The notes under the pieces are model-generated. The model ran no database searches, was not told the DNA's origin, and saw nothing but the letters and a program-made list of their open reading frames with translations. 58,752 nt of DNA from Paracidovorax wautersii (lineage in GTDB: Bacteria > Pseudomonadota > Gammaproteobacteria > Burkholderiales > Burkholderiaceae_C). Location: NCBI GenBank assembly GCA_009912175.1, contig WNDQ01000023.1:1-58752 (forward strand), written 5' to 3'. The position numbers and the translations under genes are program-made. Shown piece after piece: positions 25,941-36,123 of the stretch; within the stretch, counting starts at the first letter, position 1; every line of letters starts with the position of its first letter.

Positions 25941-26396
25941 ATCGAATCGCTCCTCGTCGCGCTGTCGGGCCAGCGGGAAATCGTTGATGGGCTGGCCGGT
26001 CTTTGTCAGACCTTGAACCGGTTTAGCCGGGGCAGTATGCAAGAAGTTCGCCAGCTTTCGCACTCCCTGACCCATCGTATTCACGCACCACAACAGTGAA
26101 CACGGGGGCCGCCCCCACGCACCGCAACGAAGATACACAAGCATTTGCGGCCCATTGGCGTGCAAATCTCAGGTGTTTCCCCACGTCCTGGGGAAAGAAC
26201 GCCCCGGAAATGTGCGCATTGCGCGGTCAGGGCATTTGTGCGGGTCGCGTCGAGCGGCGGCCGGGCCTGCTCTTCTTTTGCCGACGGGCCGTCCCAAGAC
26301 AAAAAGATCCCCGCGGGGGATCGGGTCATCGCAAAGCGATGAATCGAAGGCCCCTTTCTCGACAGCCGCTCACCGAAAGACGCCGCAACGGGCGCA
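25941..26396. other. 456-base gap between livH and rarA
   Basis: No convincing coding region: the short open frames here have no recognisable protein character. It contains the rarA terminator (26301-26322), a second hairpin TTTCCCC/GGGGAAA at about 26177-26197, and presumably the livH promoter on the minus strand close to 25941-26050. The stretch is visibly more AT-rich than the flanking genes. Confidence 0.6.
26301..26322 (-). terminator. Rho-independent terminator downstream of rarA
   Basis: On the minus strand GATCCCC and GGGGATC form a perfect stem with a CGC centre, followed by TTTTT. It lies 75 bases after the rarA stop and insulates livHMGF. Confidence 0.75.
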
Positions 26397-27704
26397 TCAG
26401 TCCTTGCGCAGCGCCTCGTCGTCCCACTTCTTCAACAGCGCCAGCTTCTCGCCGATCTTGATCTCCAGCCCGCGTGGCACGGGCCGGTACCAGCCCGGCG
26501 CGTCGATGCCGTCCGGCAGGTAGGTCTCGCCCGCCGCGTAGGCGTTGGGCTCGTCGTGCGCGTAGCGGTATTCGTGGCCGTAGCCCAGCTCCTTCATGAG
26601 CTTGGTGGGCGCGTTGCGCAGGTGCACGGGCACCTCGCGGCTCTTGTCCTGCTTCACGAACGCGCGGGCCTGGTTGTAGGCGTTGTAGCCCGCGTTGCTC
26701 TTGGCGGCGACGGCCAGGTAGATGACGGCCTGGCCCAGCGCCAGCTCGCCCTCCGGGCTGCCCAGCCGTTCATAGGTCAGGGCCGCGTCGTTGGCGATCT
26801 GCATCGCGCGGGGGTCGGCCAGGCCGATGTCTTCCCAGGCCATGCGGACAATGCGCCGCGCCAGATAACGCGCGTCCGCGCCGCCGTCCAGCATGCGGGT
26901 CAGCCAGTAGAGCGCCGCGTCCGGGTGCGAGCCGCGCACCGACTTGTGCAGGGCCGAGATCTGGTCGTAGAAGTTGTCGCCGCCCTTGTCGAAACGCCGG
27001 GCATTCAAGGTCAGCGCGTTCTGCACGAAGTCGGCGTCGATGTGGCTGATGCCGCTGGCGCCCGCTGCGGTCTGACACTGCTCCAGCAGGTTCAAAAACC
27101 GCCGGGCGTCGCCGTCCGCATAACCAATGATGGTGTCGCGGGCCAGGTCGTCGAACGTCAGGTCGCCCAGCGCTTTTTCCTGCGCGCGCTGGAGCAGTTG
27201 TTTCAACTCGTCGTCCGTCAGCGACTTCAGCACATAGACCTGCGCCCGCGACAGCAGGGCCGAGTTCACTTCAAAGGACGGGTTCTCGGTGGTGGCGCCG
27301 ATGAAGGTCACCAGGCCGCTTTCCGCATAGGGCAGCAGCGCGTCCTGCTGGGACTTGTTGAAACGGTGGATCTCGTCGACGAACAGGATCGTGTGCTTGC
27401 CCATGGCCAGGTTCTGCTGCGCCTGCTCCATGGCCGCACGGATGTCCTTCACGCCCGAGAAGACCGCCGACAGGGCGATGAACTCGCACTTGAAGGCGGT
27501 GGCCGTCAGGCGCGCCAGAGTGGTCTTGCCCACGCCGGGCGGCCCCCAGAAGATCATGGAATGCGGCTTGCCCGACAAAAAAGCCAGCCGCAGCGGCTTG
27601 CCCTCGCCCAGCAGGTGCGATTGGCCGATCACCTCGTCCAGCGTCTTGGGGCGCAGCGCCTCGGCCAGCGGTGCGGCGGGTTCTTGCGCGAACAGGTCAG
27701 CCAT
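26397..27704 (-). CDS. rarA: Replication-associated recombination protein A (RarA/MgsA)
   Basis: A 435-residue AAA+ ATPase of the RarA/Mgs1/WRNIP1 family acting at stalled replication forks. The P-loop WGPPGVGKTTLARL is near residue 55, Walker B is LFVDEIHRFNKSQQD, sensor 1 is FIGATTENPSF, and the C-terminal oligomerisation part has SVRGSHPDAALYWLTRMLDG and DIGLADPRAM. The ATG at 27704 (MADLFAQEP) fits the family start. In many relatives rarA follows lolA directly; here ndh and brnQ lie between. Confidence 0.95.
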   Translation of the reverse strand: MADLFAQEPAAPLAEALRPKTLDEVIGQSHLLGEGKPLRLAFLSGKPHSMIFWGPPGVGKTTLARLTATAFKCEFIALSAVFSGVKDIRAAMEQAQQNLAMGKHTILFVDEIHRFNKSQQDALLPYAESGLVTFIGATTENPSFEVNSALLSRAQVYVLKSLTDDELKQLLQRAQEKALGDLTFDDLARDTIIGYADGDARRFLNLLEQCQTAAGASGISHIDADFVQNALTLNARRFDKGGDNFYDQISALHKSVRGSHPDAALYWLTRMLDGGADARYLARRIVRMAWEDIGLADPRAMQIANDAALTYERLGSPEGELALGQAVIYLAVAAKSNAGYNAYNQARAFVKQDKSREVPVHLRNAPTKLMKELGYGHEYRYAHDEPNAYAAGETYLPDGIDAPGWYRPVPRGLEIKIGEKLALLKKWDDEALRKD

Positions 27705-27881
27705 GGGGCGTGCCCTCCCCGCACGTCGGCGTGCGGTGCGCGATGAGGCTGGGAGCAATCCGCGCGAAGGCAGGCGCGGCGCGGCGCCTGGCCTGGGGTG
27801 GACGGGATCGTGGGAAAGAGGACTGCGGCGCAGAAGAACGAACCATGGCCGCTAGCTTAGCCGCTCAGGCCAGGCCCCGCG

Positions 27882-29192
27882 TCAATCCAGCCGGATCGAC
27901 GGCCGCACGCGTTTGTTGATCAGGTCGACCAGCCAGATCAGCCCGCCGCGCCAGAAGCCGTACAGGCGCGACTGGTGCGAGCGGTAGAGCAGCGCATGGC
28001 TGAGCTGGGCCACACGCCCCTTGATGAAGCCGCCCTTGAAGAAGCCGAACTTGCCCAGCGAGCCATAGGCGTCGAAGTGGCCCAGCGAGACCAGCGCGCC
28101 CATGTCGCTGTAGCGGTAAGGCGGCACGGTCTTGCCGTCGACCAGTTCCTCGAAGTGCCGGATCAGGTACTGCGCCTGCTGGTGCGCGACCTGCGCCGTG
28201 GGCGCCAGCGAGCGCTCGGCGCCTGGCGGCGTGTAGCTGGCGCAGTCGCCCAGCGCAAAGATGGCCGCGTCGCCCGACACACGCAGATTGCCGTCGACCA
28301 CGAGCTGGTTGTTGCGTGTGGCTTCCAGCCCGTCCAGTTGCGCCAGGAAATCGGGCGCCTTCACGCCCGCGGCCCAGACCCGCAGCGAGGCGGGAATGAG
28401 CTCGTCGTCGCTGGTGACGAACCCTTCCTCGGTGACCTCCTTGACACGCGTGGCCACACGCACGTCCACGCCCAGCGTCTGCAGCCGCTCGGTCGCCAGC
28501 CGCGCGATGCGTTCGGGAAAGGCCGCCAGGATGCGGGGACCGCTTTCGATCAGCGTGATCTTGAAACGCTCGTCCAGCCCCTGCGCGCCGTAGGCCACGG
28601 CGGCCTCGGCCAGTTGCACCAGCTCGGCCGCCAGTTCCACGCCGGTGGCGCCCGCACCGACGATGGCGATGCGCAGGTCCTCGTTCTTGACCAGGCTCTG
28701 GAGCATGCGGATGCGCAGTTCCTGGTTGAAGCCCTCGGCGGCCAGGCGCGAATCGATCATGTAGCAGAACTCGCGCGCGCCGGGCGTGCCGAAGTCGTGG
28801 GCCGTGCTGCCCACGGCCAGGATCAGCGCGTCATAAGGCTGGCCGCGCGCGGGCACCAGCTCGCGGCCGTCGCGCGCCAGCAGGGGCGCGAGCAGCACCT
28901 GGCGGCTGGCGCGGTCGATGCCGTACATCTCGGCCGGCTGGTAATGGAAACCCGCGTCGCGCGCCTGCGCGATGTAGGTCATCTGCTGCTGGGCAAGGTC
29001 GCGCGTGCCCGCGGCCATGGTGTGCAGCATGGGCTTCCACACGTGCGCGGAATCGCGGTCGATCAGGGTGACTTCATAAGGGCCGTCGGACCGCCGGGGC
29101 CCACGTTTTCCGCGGTAGCGGCGCCCCAGGGCGGTCGCGATCTCCAGCCCGGCCACACCGCCGCCCACGATGACGATCTGTTTCTTGTCCAT
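27882..29192 (-). CDS. ndh: Type II NADH:quinone oxidoreductase
   Basis: A 436-residue FAD-dependent, non-proton-pumping NADH dehydrogenase attached to the inner membrane. The FAD-binding start is QIVIVGGGVAGLEIATALG. The NAD-binding fold has IAIVGAGATGVELAAEL, and the second FAD motif is IFALGDCASY. The C-terminal segment (about 380-436) is amphipathic and basic, as expected for membrane attachment. The ATG at 29192 is immediately before the first strand; the frame upstream is non-coding. It is divergent from brnQ. Confidence 0.93.
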   Translation of the reverse strand: MDKKQIVIVGGGVAGLEIATALGRRYRGKRGPRRSDGPYEVTLIDRDSAHVWKPMLHTMAAGTRDLAQQQMTYIAQARDAGFHYQPAEMYGIDRASRQVLLAPLLARDGRELVPARGQPYDALILAVGSTAHDFGTPGAREFCYMIDSRLAAEGFNQELRIRMLQSLVKNEDLRIAIVGAGATGVELAAELVQLAEAAVAYGAQGLDERFKITLIESGPRILAAFPERIARLATERLQTLGVDVRVATRVKEVTEEGFVTSDDELIPASLRVWAAGVKAPDFLAQLDGLEATRNNQLVVDGNLRVSGDAAIFALGDCASYTPPGAERSLAPTAQVAHQQAQYLIRHFEELVDGKTVPPYRYSDMGALVSLGHFDAYGSLGKFGFFKGGFIKGRVAQLSHALLYRSHQSRLYGFWRGGLIWLVDLINKRVRPSIRLD

Positions 29193-29510
29193 GCGAAAAA
29201 CCTGACGTGAAAAGAGAACCGGCCCAAAGTCTAAATTCGCGCCGCCAGCCTTGTCGTGCGCAGTGCCGGGTCGCGGTCTTGGCCTACAGGAAGGTCCGCG
29301 TCCGCGCCCAGCGGCGAGTATGACGGTGCAGGGTATGCCCTGCCGGTACACAAGGTCTTGGCCTGGCCCGCCCCTCTAAAATCGCGCTTTTTTCAAAACC
29401 AAGCGCCAGGCACGAACCCGGCGCGCGCCACGGGCGCGGCATCGCAGGTCTCTCACAACGACACCTGTTGCGATGCGCGGCCCGTCTTTCATCCAAAGGC
29501 TGTTTCTCCC

Positions 29511-30827
29511 ATGCAAACCCTCAAGACGCAGGACCTCATCGCCCTGGGCTTCATGACCTTCGCCCTCTTCCTGGGCGCGGGCAACATCATCTTTCCGCCC
29601 ATCGTCGGGCAGGCCTCGGGCGACCACCTATGGGCGTCGACGCTGGGCTTTCTGCTCACGGGCGTGGGCCTGCCGCTGCTGACGGTGGTGGCACTGGCGC
29701 GCGTGGGCGGCGGCATGGACGCGCTGACTGCGCCCATCGGCCGCGTCGCCGGCACGCTGCTGGGCGTGGCGGTCTACCTGGCCATCGGGCCGCTGTTTGC
29801 CACGCCGCGCACGGCCACGGTGTCATTCGAGATGGGCTTTGCCCCCTTCGTCGGCCACGGCGCGGGCGCGCTCTTCACCTACACCGTGGTCTATTTCGGG
29901 CTGACGATGCTGATCGCGCTGTTCCCCGGCAAGCTCATCGACAACGTCGGCAAGCTCATCACGCCCGCGCTGATCGTGGCGCTGCTGATTCTGGGCGGCG
30001 CCGCCGTCTGGCTGCCGGCCGGCGAGCTCGGCGCCAGCACCGGCGCCTACCAGGCCGCCCCGCTGTCGCAGGGCTTTCTGCAGGGCTACCAGACCATGGA
30101 CGCGCTGGGCGCGCTGGTGTTCGGCATCGTGATCGTCAACGCCATCCGCGACCGGCGCGTCACCAGCACCTCGCTGCAGACGCGCTACGCCATCATCGCC
30201 GGCGTGATCGCGGCCGTGGGGCTGGGGCTGGTCTACATCTCGCTGATCTACCTGGGCGCGACCAGCGGCAACCTCGCACCCGACGCGCAGAACGGCGTGC
30301 TCATCCTCACACGCTACGTGCAGCACACCTTCGGCTGGCCTGGCAGCGTGCTGCTGGCCGTCGTCATCTCGCTGGCTTGCCTGACCACGGGCGTGGGCTT
30401 GGTGACGGCTTGCGGCGAATACTTCAGCCGCCTGCTGCCGGTGTCCTACCGCACGGTCGTCGTCGTGGTGAGCCTGTTCAGCATGGCCGTGGCCAACCAG
30501 GGCCTGGCCCAGCTCATCGCCGTGTCGGTGCCGGTGCTGGTGGGCCTGTACCCGCTGGCCATCACGCTGGTGGCGCTGAGCCTGCTGTCCGGCGTGTGGC
30601 GCTCGCCGCGCCGCGTGTTCGTGCCGGCCATGCTGGTGGCCGCGGTCTTCGGCCTGATCGACGGCCTGGCCAATGCCGGCTTCACCGCCTGGGTGCCGGC
30701 CTGGTCGCAGGCGCTGCCCGGCGCGGCGCTGGGCCTGGGCTGGGTGCTGCCCGTGGTGAGCACGCTCGTGCTGGCGGCGCTGGCCGACCGGCTGCAGGCG
30801 GCGCCTGTGGTTCGTTCTTCGCGTTGA
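29511..30827 (+). CDS. brnQ: Branched-chain amino acid:cation symporter BrnQ
   Basis: A 438-residue inner-membrane carrier with about 12 helices for Leu, Ile and Val uptake coupled to Na+ or H+. Diagnostic parts are DLIALGFMTFALFLGAGNII at the N-terminus, GPLFATPRTATVSFEMGFAP, and YQTMDALGALVFGIVIVNAI. The ATG at 29511 fits the family start. A TAAAAT at 29377-29382 may be the -10 element of its promoter. It converges on lolA; a small stem TGCGGCC/GGCCGCA at 30833-30850 spans the lolA stop and could end both transcripts. Together with livHMGF the window carries two unrelated uptake routes for the same substrates. Confidence 0.94.
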   Translation: MQTLKTQDLIALGFMTFALFLGAGNIIFPPIVGQASGDHLWASTLGFLLTGVGLPLLTVVALARVGGGMDALTAPIGRVAGTLLGVAVYLAIGPLFATPRTATVSFEMGFAPFVGHGAGALFTYTVVYFGLTMLIALFPGKLIDNVGKLITPALIVALLILGGAAVWLPAGELGASTGAYQAAPLSQGFLQGYQTMDALGALVFGIVIVNAIRDRRVTSTSLQTRYAIIAGVIAAVGLGLVYISLIYLGATSGNLAPDAQNGVLILTRYVQHTFGWPGSVLLAVVISLACLTTGVGLVTACGEYFSRLLPVSYRTVVVVVSLFSMAVANQGLAQLIAVSVPVLVGLYPLAITLVALSLLSGVWRSPRRVFVPAMLVAAVFGLIDGLANAGFTAWVPAWSQALPGAALGLGWVLPVVSTLVLAALADRLQAAPVVRSSR

Positions 30828-30839
30828 ACGGCTGCGGCC

Positions 30840-31517
30840 TCAGGGCCGCACGACATCCGCCCCCGCGGGCGGCGTGAACTTGAAGTTGCCGGCCGGCGGC
30901 AGCGCGCCGGTCTGCAGGTCGGTGAAGCTGATCACCGAACGCTGGCCGAAGCTGTCGAGGATGTCGAGCGCGGCCAGTTGGCCGCCCGCGGCAAAGCCCA
31001 CCTTGATGCTCTGGATCTGGCCGTCGTTGCCCTTGGGCTTGGCCTCGGCCCATTCGGTGCCGGCGGGCGCGTCGGCCGGCGCGGCAATGGCCTGCAGGTT
31101 GAAGTTCTGGCGCAGGCCGTCGAGGTTGCGCGCCGAGGCGATCACCGCCGCGGGCGTGCCGCTGAGCACACTGGCCAGCGGGCGCGCCGTGACCTGGTTG
31201 AGGTCCACGTCGTAGAGCCACAGCGTCTGCCCATCGGCGACGATCTTTTGTTCGAAGGGCTTGGTGTAGTCGAACTTGAAGCGGTCGGGCCGCAGGAATT
31301 CGAACGTGCCGCTGGAGGTGCGCTGGCGCGCGGTCTGGCCGTCCTTGGGCGGCGAGGTCACGACCTGCGTGAAGGACGCCTTGCCGCCCTGCGCGGACGC
31401 CAGAAAGCTCGCCAGGCTTTGCAGGCCGTCGGCCTGGGCCGAGGTGGCGAAGCTGGCCAGCGACAGGCCGGCGAAGGCGCCGGCCACGATGCTGCGGGTC
31501 AAATGTTTGAATGTCAT
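30840..31517 (-). CDS. lolA: Outer-membrane lipoprotein carrier protein LolA
   Basis: A 225-residue periplasmic chaperone that carries lipoproteins from LolCDE to LolB. The signal peptide runs to about residue 29 (SFATSAQADGL). The mature protein has KASFTQVVTSPPKDG, SSGTFEFLRPDRFKFDYTKP and QTLWLYDVDLNQVTARPL, all characteristic of LolA. The ATG at 31517 has a GAGGAG ribosome-binding site. It follows ftsK by 139 bases on the same strand, a common arrangement. Confidence 0.94.
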   Translation of the reverse strand: MTFKHLTRSIVAGAFAGLSLASFATSAQADGLQSLASFLASAQGGKASFTQVVTSPPKDGQTARQRTSSGTFEFLRPDRFKFDYTKPFEQKIVADGQTLWLYDVDLNQVTARPLASVLSGTPAAVIASARNLDGLRQNFNLQAIAAPADAPAGTEWAEAKPKGNDGQIQSIKVGFAAGGQLAALDILDSFGQRSVISFTDLQTGALPPAGNFKFTPPAGADVVRP

Positions 31518-31656
31518 GAGGCTCCTCGGCGTGCGTTCCCGCTCCCACTGCGGAGCAGGCAAGGCATGTTGTCATGGACCGGCCCGGCCCCGCCGCGGTT
31601 CCCGTGGCGGGCCGTCGGCCCTGTAGGACGCGGACGCGATGGGCCGCGCCTGGCGT

Positions 31657-33978
31657 TCACTCGTTGTTGCGCATCGGCGCCAGGATCTCGCGCTGGCCGC
31701 TGCCGCTCATGGCGCTGACCAGGCCGGCGCGCTCCATGTCCTCGACCAGGCGCGCGGCGCGGTTGTAGCCGATCTTGAGGTGGCGCTGCACCAGCGAGAT
31801 GCTGGCCTTGCGGTTCTTGAGCACCACTTCCACGGCCTGGTCGTAGAGCGGATCGGCCTCGCCGCCGCCCTCGCCCGCGCCGCCTTCGCCGTCCTCGCCA
31901 TCGACGGTGCCGCCTTCAAGCACGCCCTCGATGTAGTTGGGCTCGCCGCCCTGCTCCTTGAGGTAGGTGACGACGCGGTGCACCTCGTCGTCGGAGACGA
32001 AGGCGCCGTGCACCCGCACCGGAAAGCCCGTGCCGCTGGCCATGTAGAGCATGTCGCCCATGCCCAGCAGGGCCTCGGCGCCCATCTGGTCGAGGATGGT
32101 GCGGCTGTCGATCTTGCTGCTGACCTGGAAGGCGATGCGGGTCGGGATGTTGGCCTTGATCAGGCCGGTGATCACGTCCACGCTGGGCCGCTGCGTGGCC
32201 AGGATCAGGTGGATGCCGGCGGCGCGCGCCTTCTGCGCCAGGCGCGCGATCAGCTCTTCGATCTTCTTGCCAACCACCATCATCAGGTCGGCCAGCTCGT
32301 CGATGACGACCACGATGTGCGGCAGGCGCTCGAGCGGCTCGGGCTCTTCGGGCGTGAGGCTGAAGGGGTTGTAGATGAACTCGCCGCGCGCCTTGGCCTC
32401 GTCGATCTTGGTGTTGAAGCCCGCGAGGTTGCGCACGCCCACCTTGCTCATGAACTTGTAACGGCGCTCCATCTCGGCCACGCACCAGTTCAGGCCGTTG
32501 GCGGCCTGCTTCATGTCGGTCACCACGGGCGCGAGCAGGTGCGGGATGCCTTCGTAGACCGACATTTCCAGCATCTTGGGGTCGATCATGAGCAGGCGCA
32601 CATCCTTGGCGTCGGCCTTGTAGAGCAGCGACAGGATCATGGCGTTGATGCCCACCGACTTGCCCGAGCCGGTGGTGCCGGCCACCAGCACGTGTGGCAT
32701 CTTGGCCAGGTCGGCCACCACGGGGTTGCCCACGATGTCCTTGCCCAGGCCCATGGTGAGCAGCGAGCGCGCCTCGTTGTAGACCTGCGAGCCCAGGATC
32801 TCGCTGAGCTTGATGGTCTGGCGCTTGGCGTTGGGCAATTCGAGCGCCATGTAGTTCTTGCCCGGAATGGTCTCGATCACGCGGATGGAGACCAGCGACA
32901 GCGACCGCGCCAGGTCCCGCGCGAGGTTGACGACCTGCGAGCCCTTCACACCCGTGGCCGGCTCGATCTCGTAGCGCGTGATGACCGGGCCGGGCGCGGC
33001 GGCGACCACACGCACCTCGACGCCAAAGTCCTTGAGCTTTTTCTCGATCAGGCGGCTGGTCATCTCCAGCGTCTCGGGCGAAACGGTGTCCTGGCGCGAG
33101 AGCGCGGCGTCGAGCAGGTCGACCTGCGGCAGGTTGCTGTCGACGATCTCGCGGAACAGCGGCTTCTGGCGCTCCTTGGCCACACGTTCGCTGCGCGGCA
33201 GCGCCGCCGGCGCGGACTCGATGAAGACCGGCTCGGGGTGCTGCTGCTGGATCTCGAAACGTTCTTCCTCGAGCGTGGCCTCGCGCTGGCGCGCGGCGCG
33301 CCGGCCTTCGGCCACGTCGGCCTTGACCTCGCGCTTTTGCTTGACCCGCGTGAACACGCCCTCGATGGCGCCGCCGATGCGCTCGGCCACACGGCCCCAC
33401 GAGAAACGGAACACCATCGCCAGACCCAGCACCATGAGCGCGATGCACAGCAGCCCGGCGCCATTGAAGCCCAGCCATTTCTGCACAAAAGGCCCGGCCA
33501 GGTAGCCCAGCGCGCCGCCCGCGTTGCCCGGCAGCACACCCTCGGCGCTGTACAGGCGCGACCACTCGAGCGCGGTGCTGGCCACCATCAGGATCACCAG
33601 GCCGCTCCAGAACAGCGTGCGGCGCAGCCGCGGGCTGGGCGCGCCTTCTTCAGGCACGCCGCCGCGCATCCAGCGCGCCAGCGACGCCAGCCAGCTGCGC
33701 ACGCCGGCAGCCCAGCACAGCCACACCGACAGGCCCAGCAGCGCATAGCTGCCGTCGGCCAGGATGGCGCCCAGGCCGCCGCCCCAGTTGCGGGTGGGCG
33801 AGCCATTGCCCGAGGTGGTCCAGGCCGGATCGGTCAGGTTGTAGCTGGCCAGCGTCAGCCCCCAGAACACCAGGGCGATCGCGCCGAACAGCAGCCCCAG
33901 CTCCTGCGCATAACGCGCCAGCCCGCGCGTGGCATGGTGCGCGGCATCCGAATTGAGGGTATTGAGCGAATAAGTCAT
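31657..33978 (-). CDS. ftsK: DNA translocase FtsK
   Basis: A 773-residue septal DNA motor that segregates chromosome termini and activates XerCD. Four N-terminal membrane helices lie between about residues 25 and 185. A short linker (about 190-280) with many charged residues follows. The RecA-like motor has Walker [16 protein letters not shown] and Walker [19 protein letters not shown], plus [14 protein letters not shown]. The C-terminal winged-helix gamma domain, which reads KOPS sites, starts near 705 ([20 protein letters not shown]). The linker is short compared with E. coli FtsK, as is usual in betaproteobacteria. It is divergent from trxB. Confidence 0.96.
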   Translation of the reverse strand: MTYSLNTLNSDAAHHATRGLARYAQELGLLFGAIALVFWGLTLASYNLTDPAWTTSGNGSPTRNWGGGLGAILADGSYALLGLSVWLCWAAGVRSWLASLARWMRGGVPEEGAPSPRLRRTLFWSGLVILMVASTALEWSRLYSAEGVLPGNAGGALGYLAGPFVQKWLGFNGAGLLCIALMVLGLAMVFRFSWGRVAERIGGAIEGVFTRVKQKREVKADVAEGRRAARQREATLEEERFEIQQQHPEPVFIESAPAALPRSERVAKERQKPLFREIVDSNLPQVDLLDAALSRQDTVSPETLEMTSRLIEKKLKDFGVEVRVVAAAPGPVITRYEIEPATGVKGSQVVNLARDLARSLSLVSIRVIETIPGKNYMALELPNAKRQTIKLSEILGSQVYNEARSLLTMGLGKDIVGNPVVADLAKMPHVLVAGTTGSGKSVGINAMILSLLYKADAKDVRLLMIDPKMLEMSVYEGIPHLLAPVVTDMKQAANGLNWCVAEMERRYKFMSKVGVRNLAGFNTKIDEAKARGEFIYNPFSLTPEEPEPLERLPHIVVVIDELADLMMVVGKKIEELIARLAQKARAAGIHLILATQRPSVDVITGLIKANIPTRIAFQVSSKIDSRTILDQMGAEALLGMGDMLYMASGTGFPVRVHGAFVSDDEVHRVVTYLKEQGGEPNYIEGVLEGGTVDGEDGEGGAGEGGGEADPLYDQAVEVVLKNRKASISLVQRHLKIGYNRAARLVEDMERAGLVSAMSGSGQREILAPMRNNE

Positions 33979-35241
<1,263 letters not shown>

Positions 35242-35330
35242 CGGCCAGGATCCGGGCCTGATCTGCTTCTAAAAACGGAGCGATTTCGGGCCCATACTTG
35301 GCTCCCACGCAACGCCTTGGTCCCAGGCCC

Positions 35331-35359
35331 TGGTCACCGCAAGGCCCGCTCGTTATAAT
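35331..35359 (+). promoter_or_regulatory. Candidate sigma-70 promoter of rpmB-rpmG
   Basis: TATAAT (perfect -10) at 35354-35359 and TGGTCA at 35331-35336 are 17 bases apart, 255 bases before rpmB. The -10 sits in the loop of a GCCCGC/GCGGGC inverted repeat. This gives a long leader of about 245 nt. Confidence 0.6.
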
Positions 35360-35422
35360 GGCGGGCTTTGCTGCTTCCTGGCCTTGTGTTTTTGACGGGG
35401 CTGGGCGTGGTGAATGGAACGA

Positions 35423-35449
35423 ACCGCTGGGGAAGCGGTGGGCTTTTTG
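35423..35449 (+). terminator. Terminator-like hairpin in the rpmB leader
   Basis: ACCGCT (35423-35428) pairs with AGCGGT (35434-35439) and is followed by GGGCTTTTTGATT. It lies about 70 bases downstream of the promoter and 165 bases before rpmB. It may be an attenuator in the ribosomal protein leader or simply an RNA structure; the stem is short. Confidence 0.4.
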
Positions 35450-35613
35450 ATTAAAAACGCCTGCTTTTCCCGCAGCGAGGTGCGCCGGCAAGAACAAGGA
35501 TGGCCCGCGCGGCTGCTTCCCACCGGGGGGCGGCTGGCGCGGAACGGTCCGGCCGGCGTTGTGCGCCGCCGCCTTCGTGCGGCGCTGGTAACCAACGTAT
35601 CGGGGAGTGCCCC

Positions 35614-35847
35614 ATGGCACGCGTATGTGAAGTCACTGGCAAGAAGCCCATGGTTGGGAACAACGTTTCCCACGCCAACAACAAAACCAAGCGCCGGTTC
35701 CTGCCGAACCTGCAATACCGCCGTTTCTGGGTCGAAAGCGAAAACCGCTGGGTGCGCCTGCGCGTGTCGAGCGCTGCTCTGCGCCTGATCGACAAGAACG
35801 GTATCGACGCTGTGCTCGCCGACCTGCGCGCACGTGGTGAAGCTTAA
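35614..35847 (+). CDS. rpmB: 50S ribosomal protein L28
   Basis: A 77-residue large-subunit protein. [20 protein letters not shown] and [14 protein letters not shown] are the canonical L28 start, and the C-terminus has [25 protein letters not shown] ribosome-binding site precedes the ATG. It is followed 11 bases later by rpmG, the usual rpmB-rpmG pair. Confidence 0.97.
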   Translation: MARVCEVTGKKPMVGNNVSHANNKTKRRFLPNLQYRRFWVESENRWVRLRVSSAALRLIDKNGIDAVLADLRARGEA

Positions 35848-35858
35848 GGAGAACCATC

Positions 35859-36029
35859 ATGGCTGCTAAAGGCGGACGCGAAAAGATCAAGCTGGAATCC
35901 ACTGCCGGCACCGGTCACTTCTACACGACCACCAAGAACAAGAAGACCACTCCTGAAAAGCTGTTGATCTCCAAGTTCGATCCCAAGGCTCGCAAGCACG
36001 TGGATTACAAGGAAGTGAAGCTGAAGTAA
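35859..36029 (+). CDS. rpmG: 50S ribosomal protein L33
   Basis: A 56-residue protein, starting [20 protein letters not shown] and ending [10 protein letters not shown]. The [15 protein letters not shown] stretch is diagnostic for L33. It lacks the Cys-pair zinc motif of the C+ form, so it is the zinc-independent type. AAGGAG precedes the ATG. It directly follows rpmB and is followed by a terminator. Confidence 0.97.
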   Translation: MAAKGGREKIKLESTAGTGHFYTTTKNKKTTPEKLLISKFDPKARKHVDYKEVKLK

Positions 36030-36045
36030 TTCGGCCCACCTCCCC

Positions 36046-36087
36046 CAAAAAACCGCCCGGCGCACGTCGCCCGGCGGTTTTTTGTTT
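36046..36087 (+). terminator. Terminator after rpmG
   Basis: CCGCCCGGCG and CGCCCGGCGG form an imperfect stem around CACGT, followed by TTTTTTG and a second T run. An A6 stretch before the stem may let it also serve the opposite, convergent transcript. Confidence 0.85.
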
Positions 36088-36123
36088 TTCTTGTGCTCGA
36101 CCTGAAAGGGCTGTGATGGGCCG

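Noticed and set aside
26174-26200. A hairpin TTTCCCC...GGGGAAA as a possible small RNA or CRISPR-like repeat
   Set aside because: Single copy, no spacer pattern, and no promoter; recorded only as part of the intergenic gap.
29193-29510. A riboswitch or leader peptide between ndh and brnQ
   Set aside because: No known aptamer pattern, leucine-rich leader peptide or terminator pair is visible; only a possible -10 element at 29377-29382.
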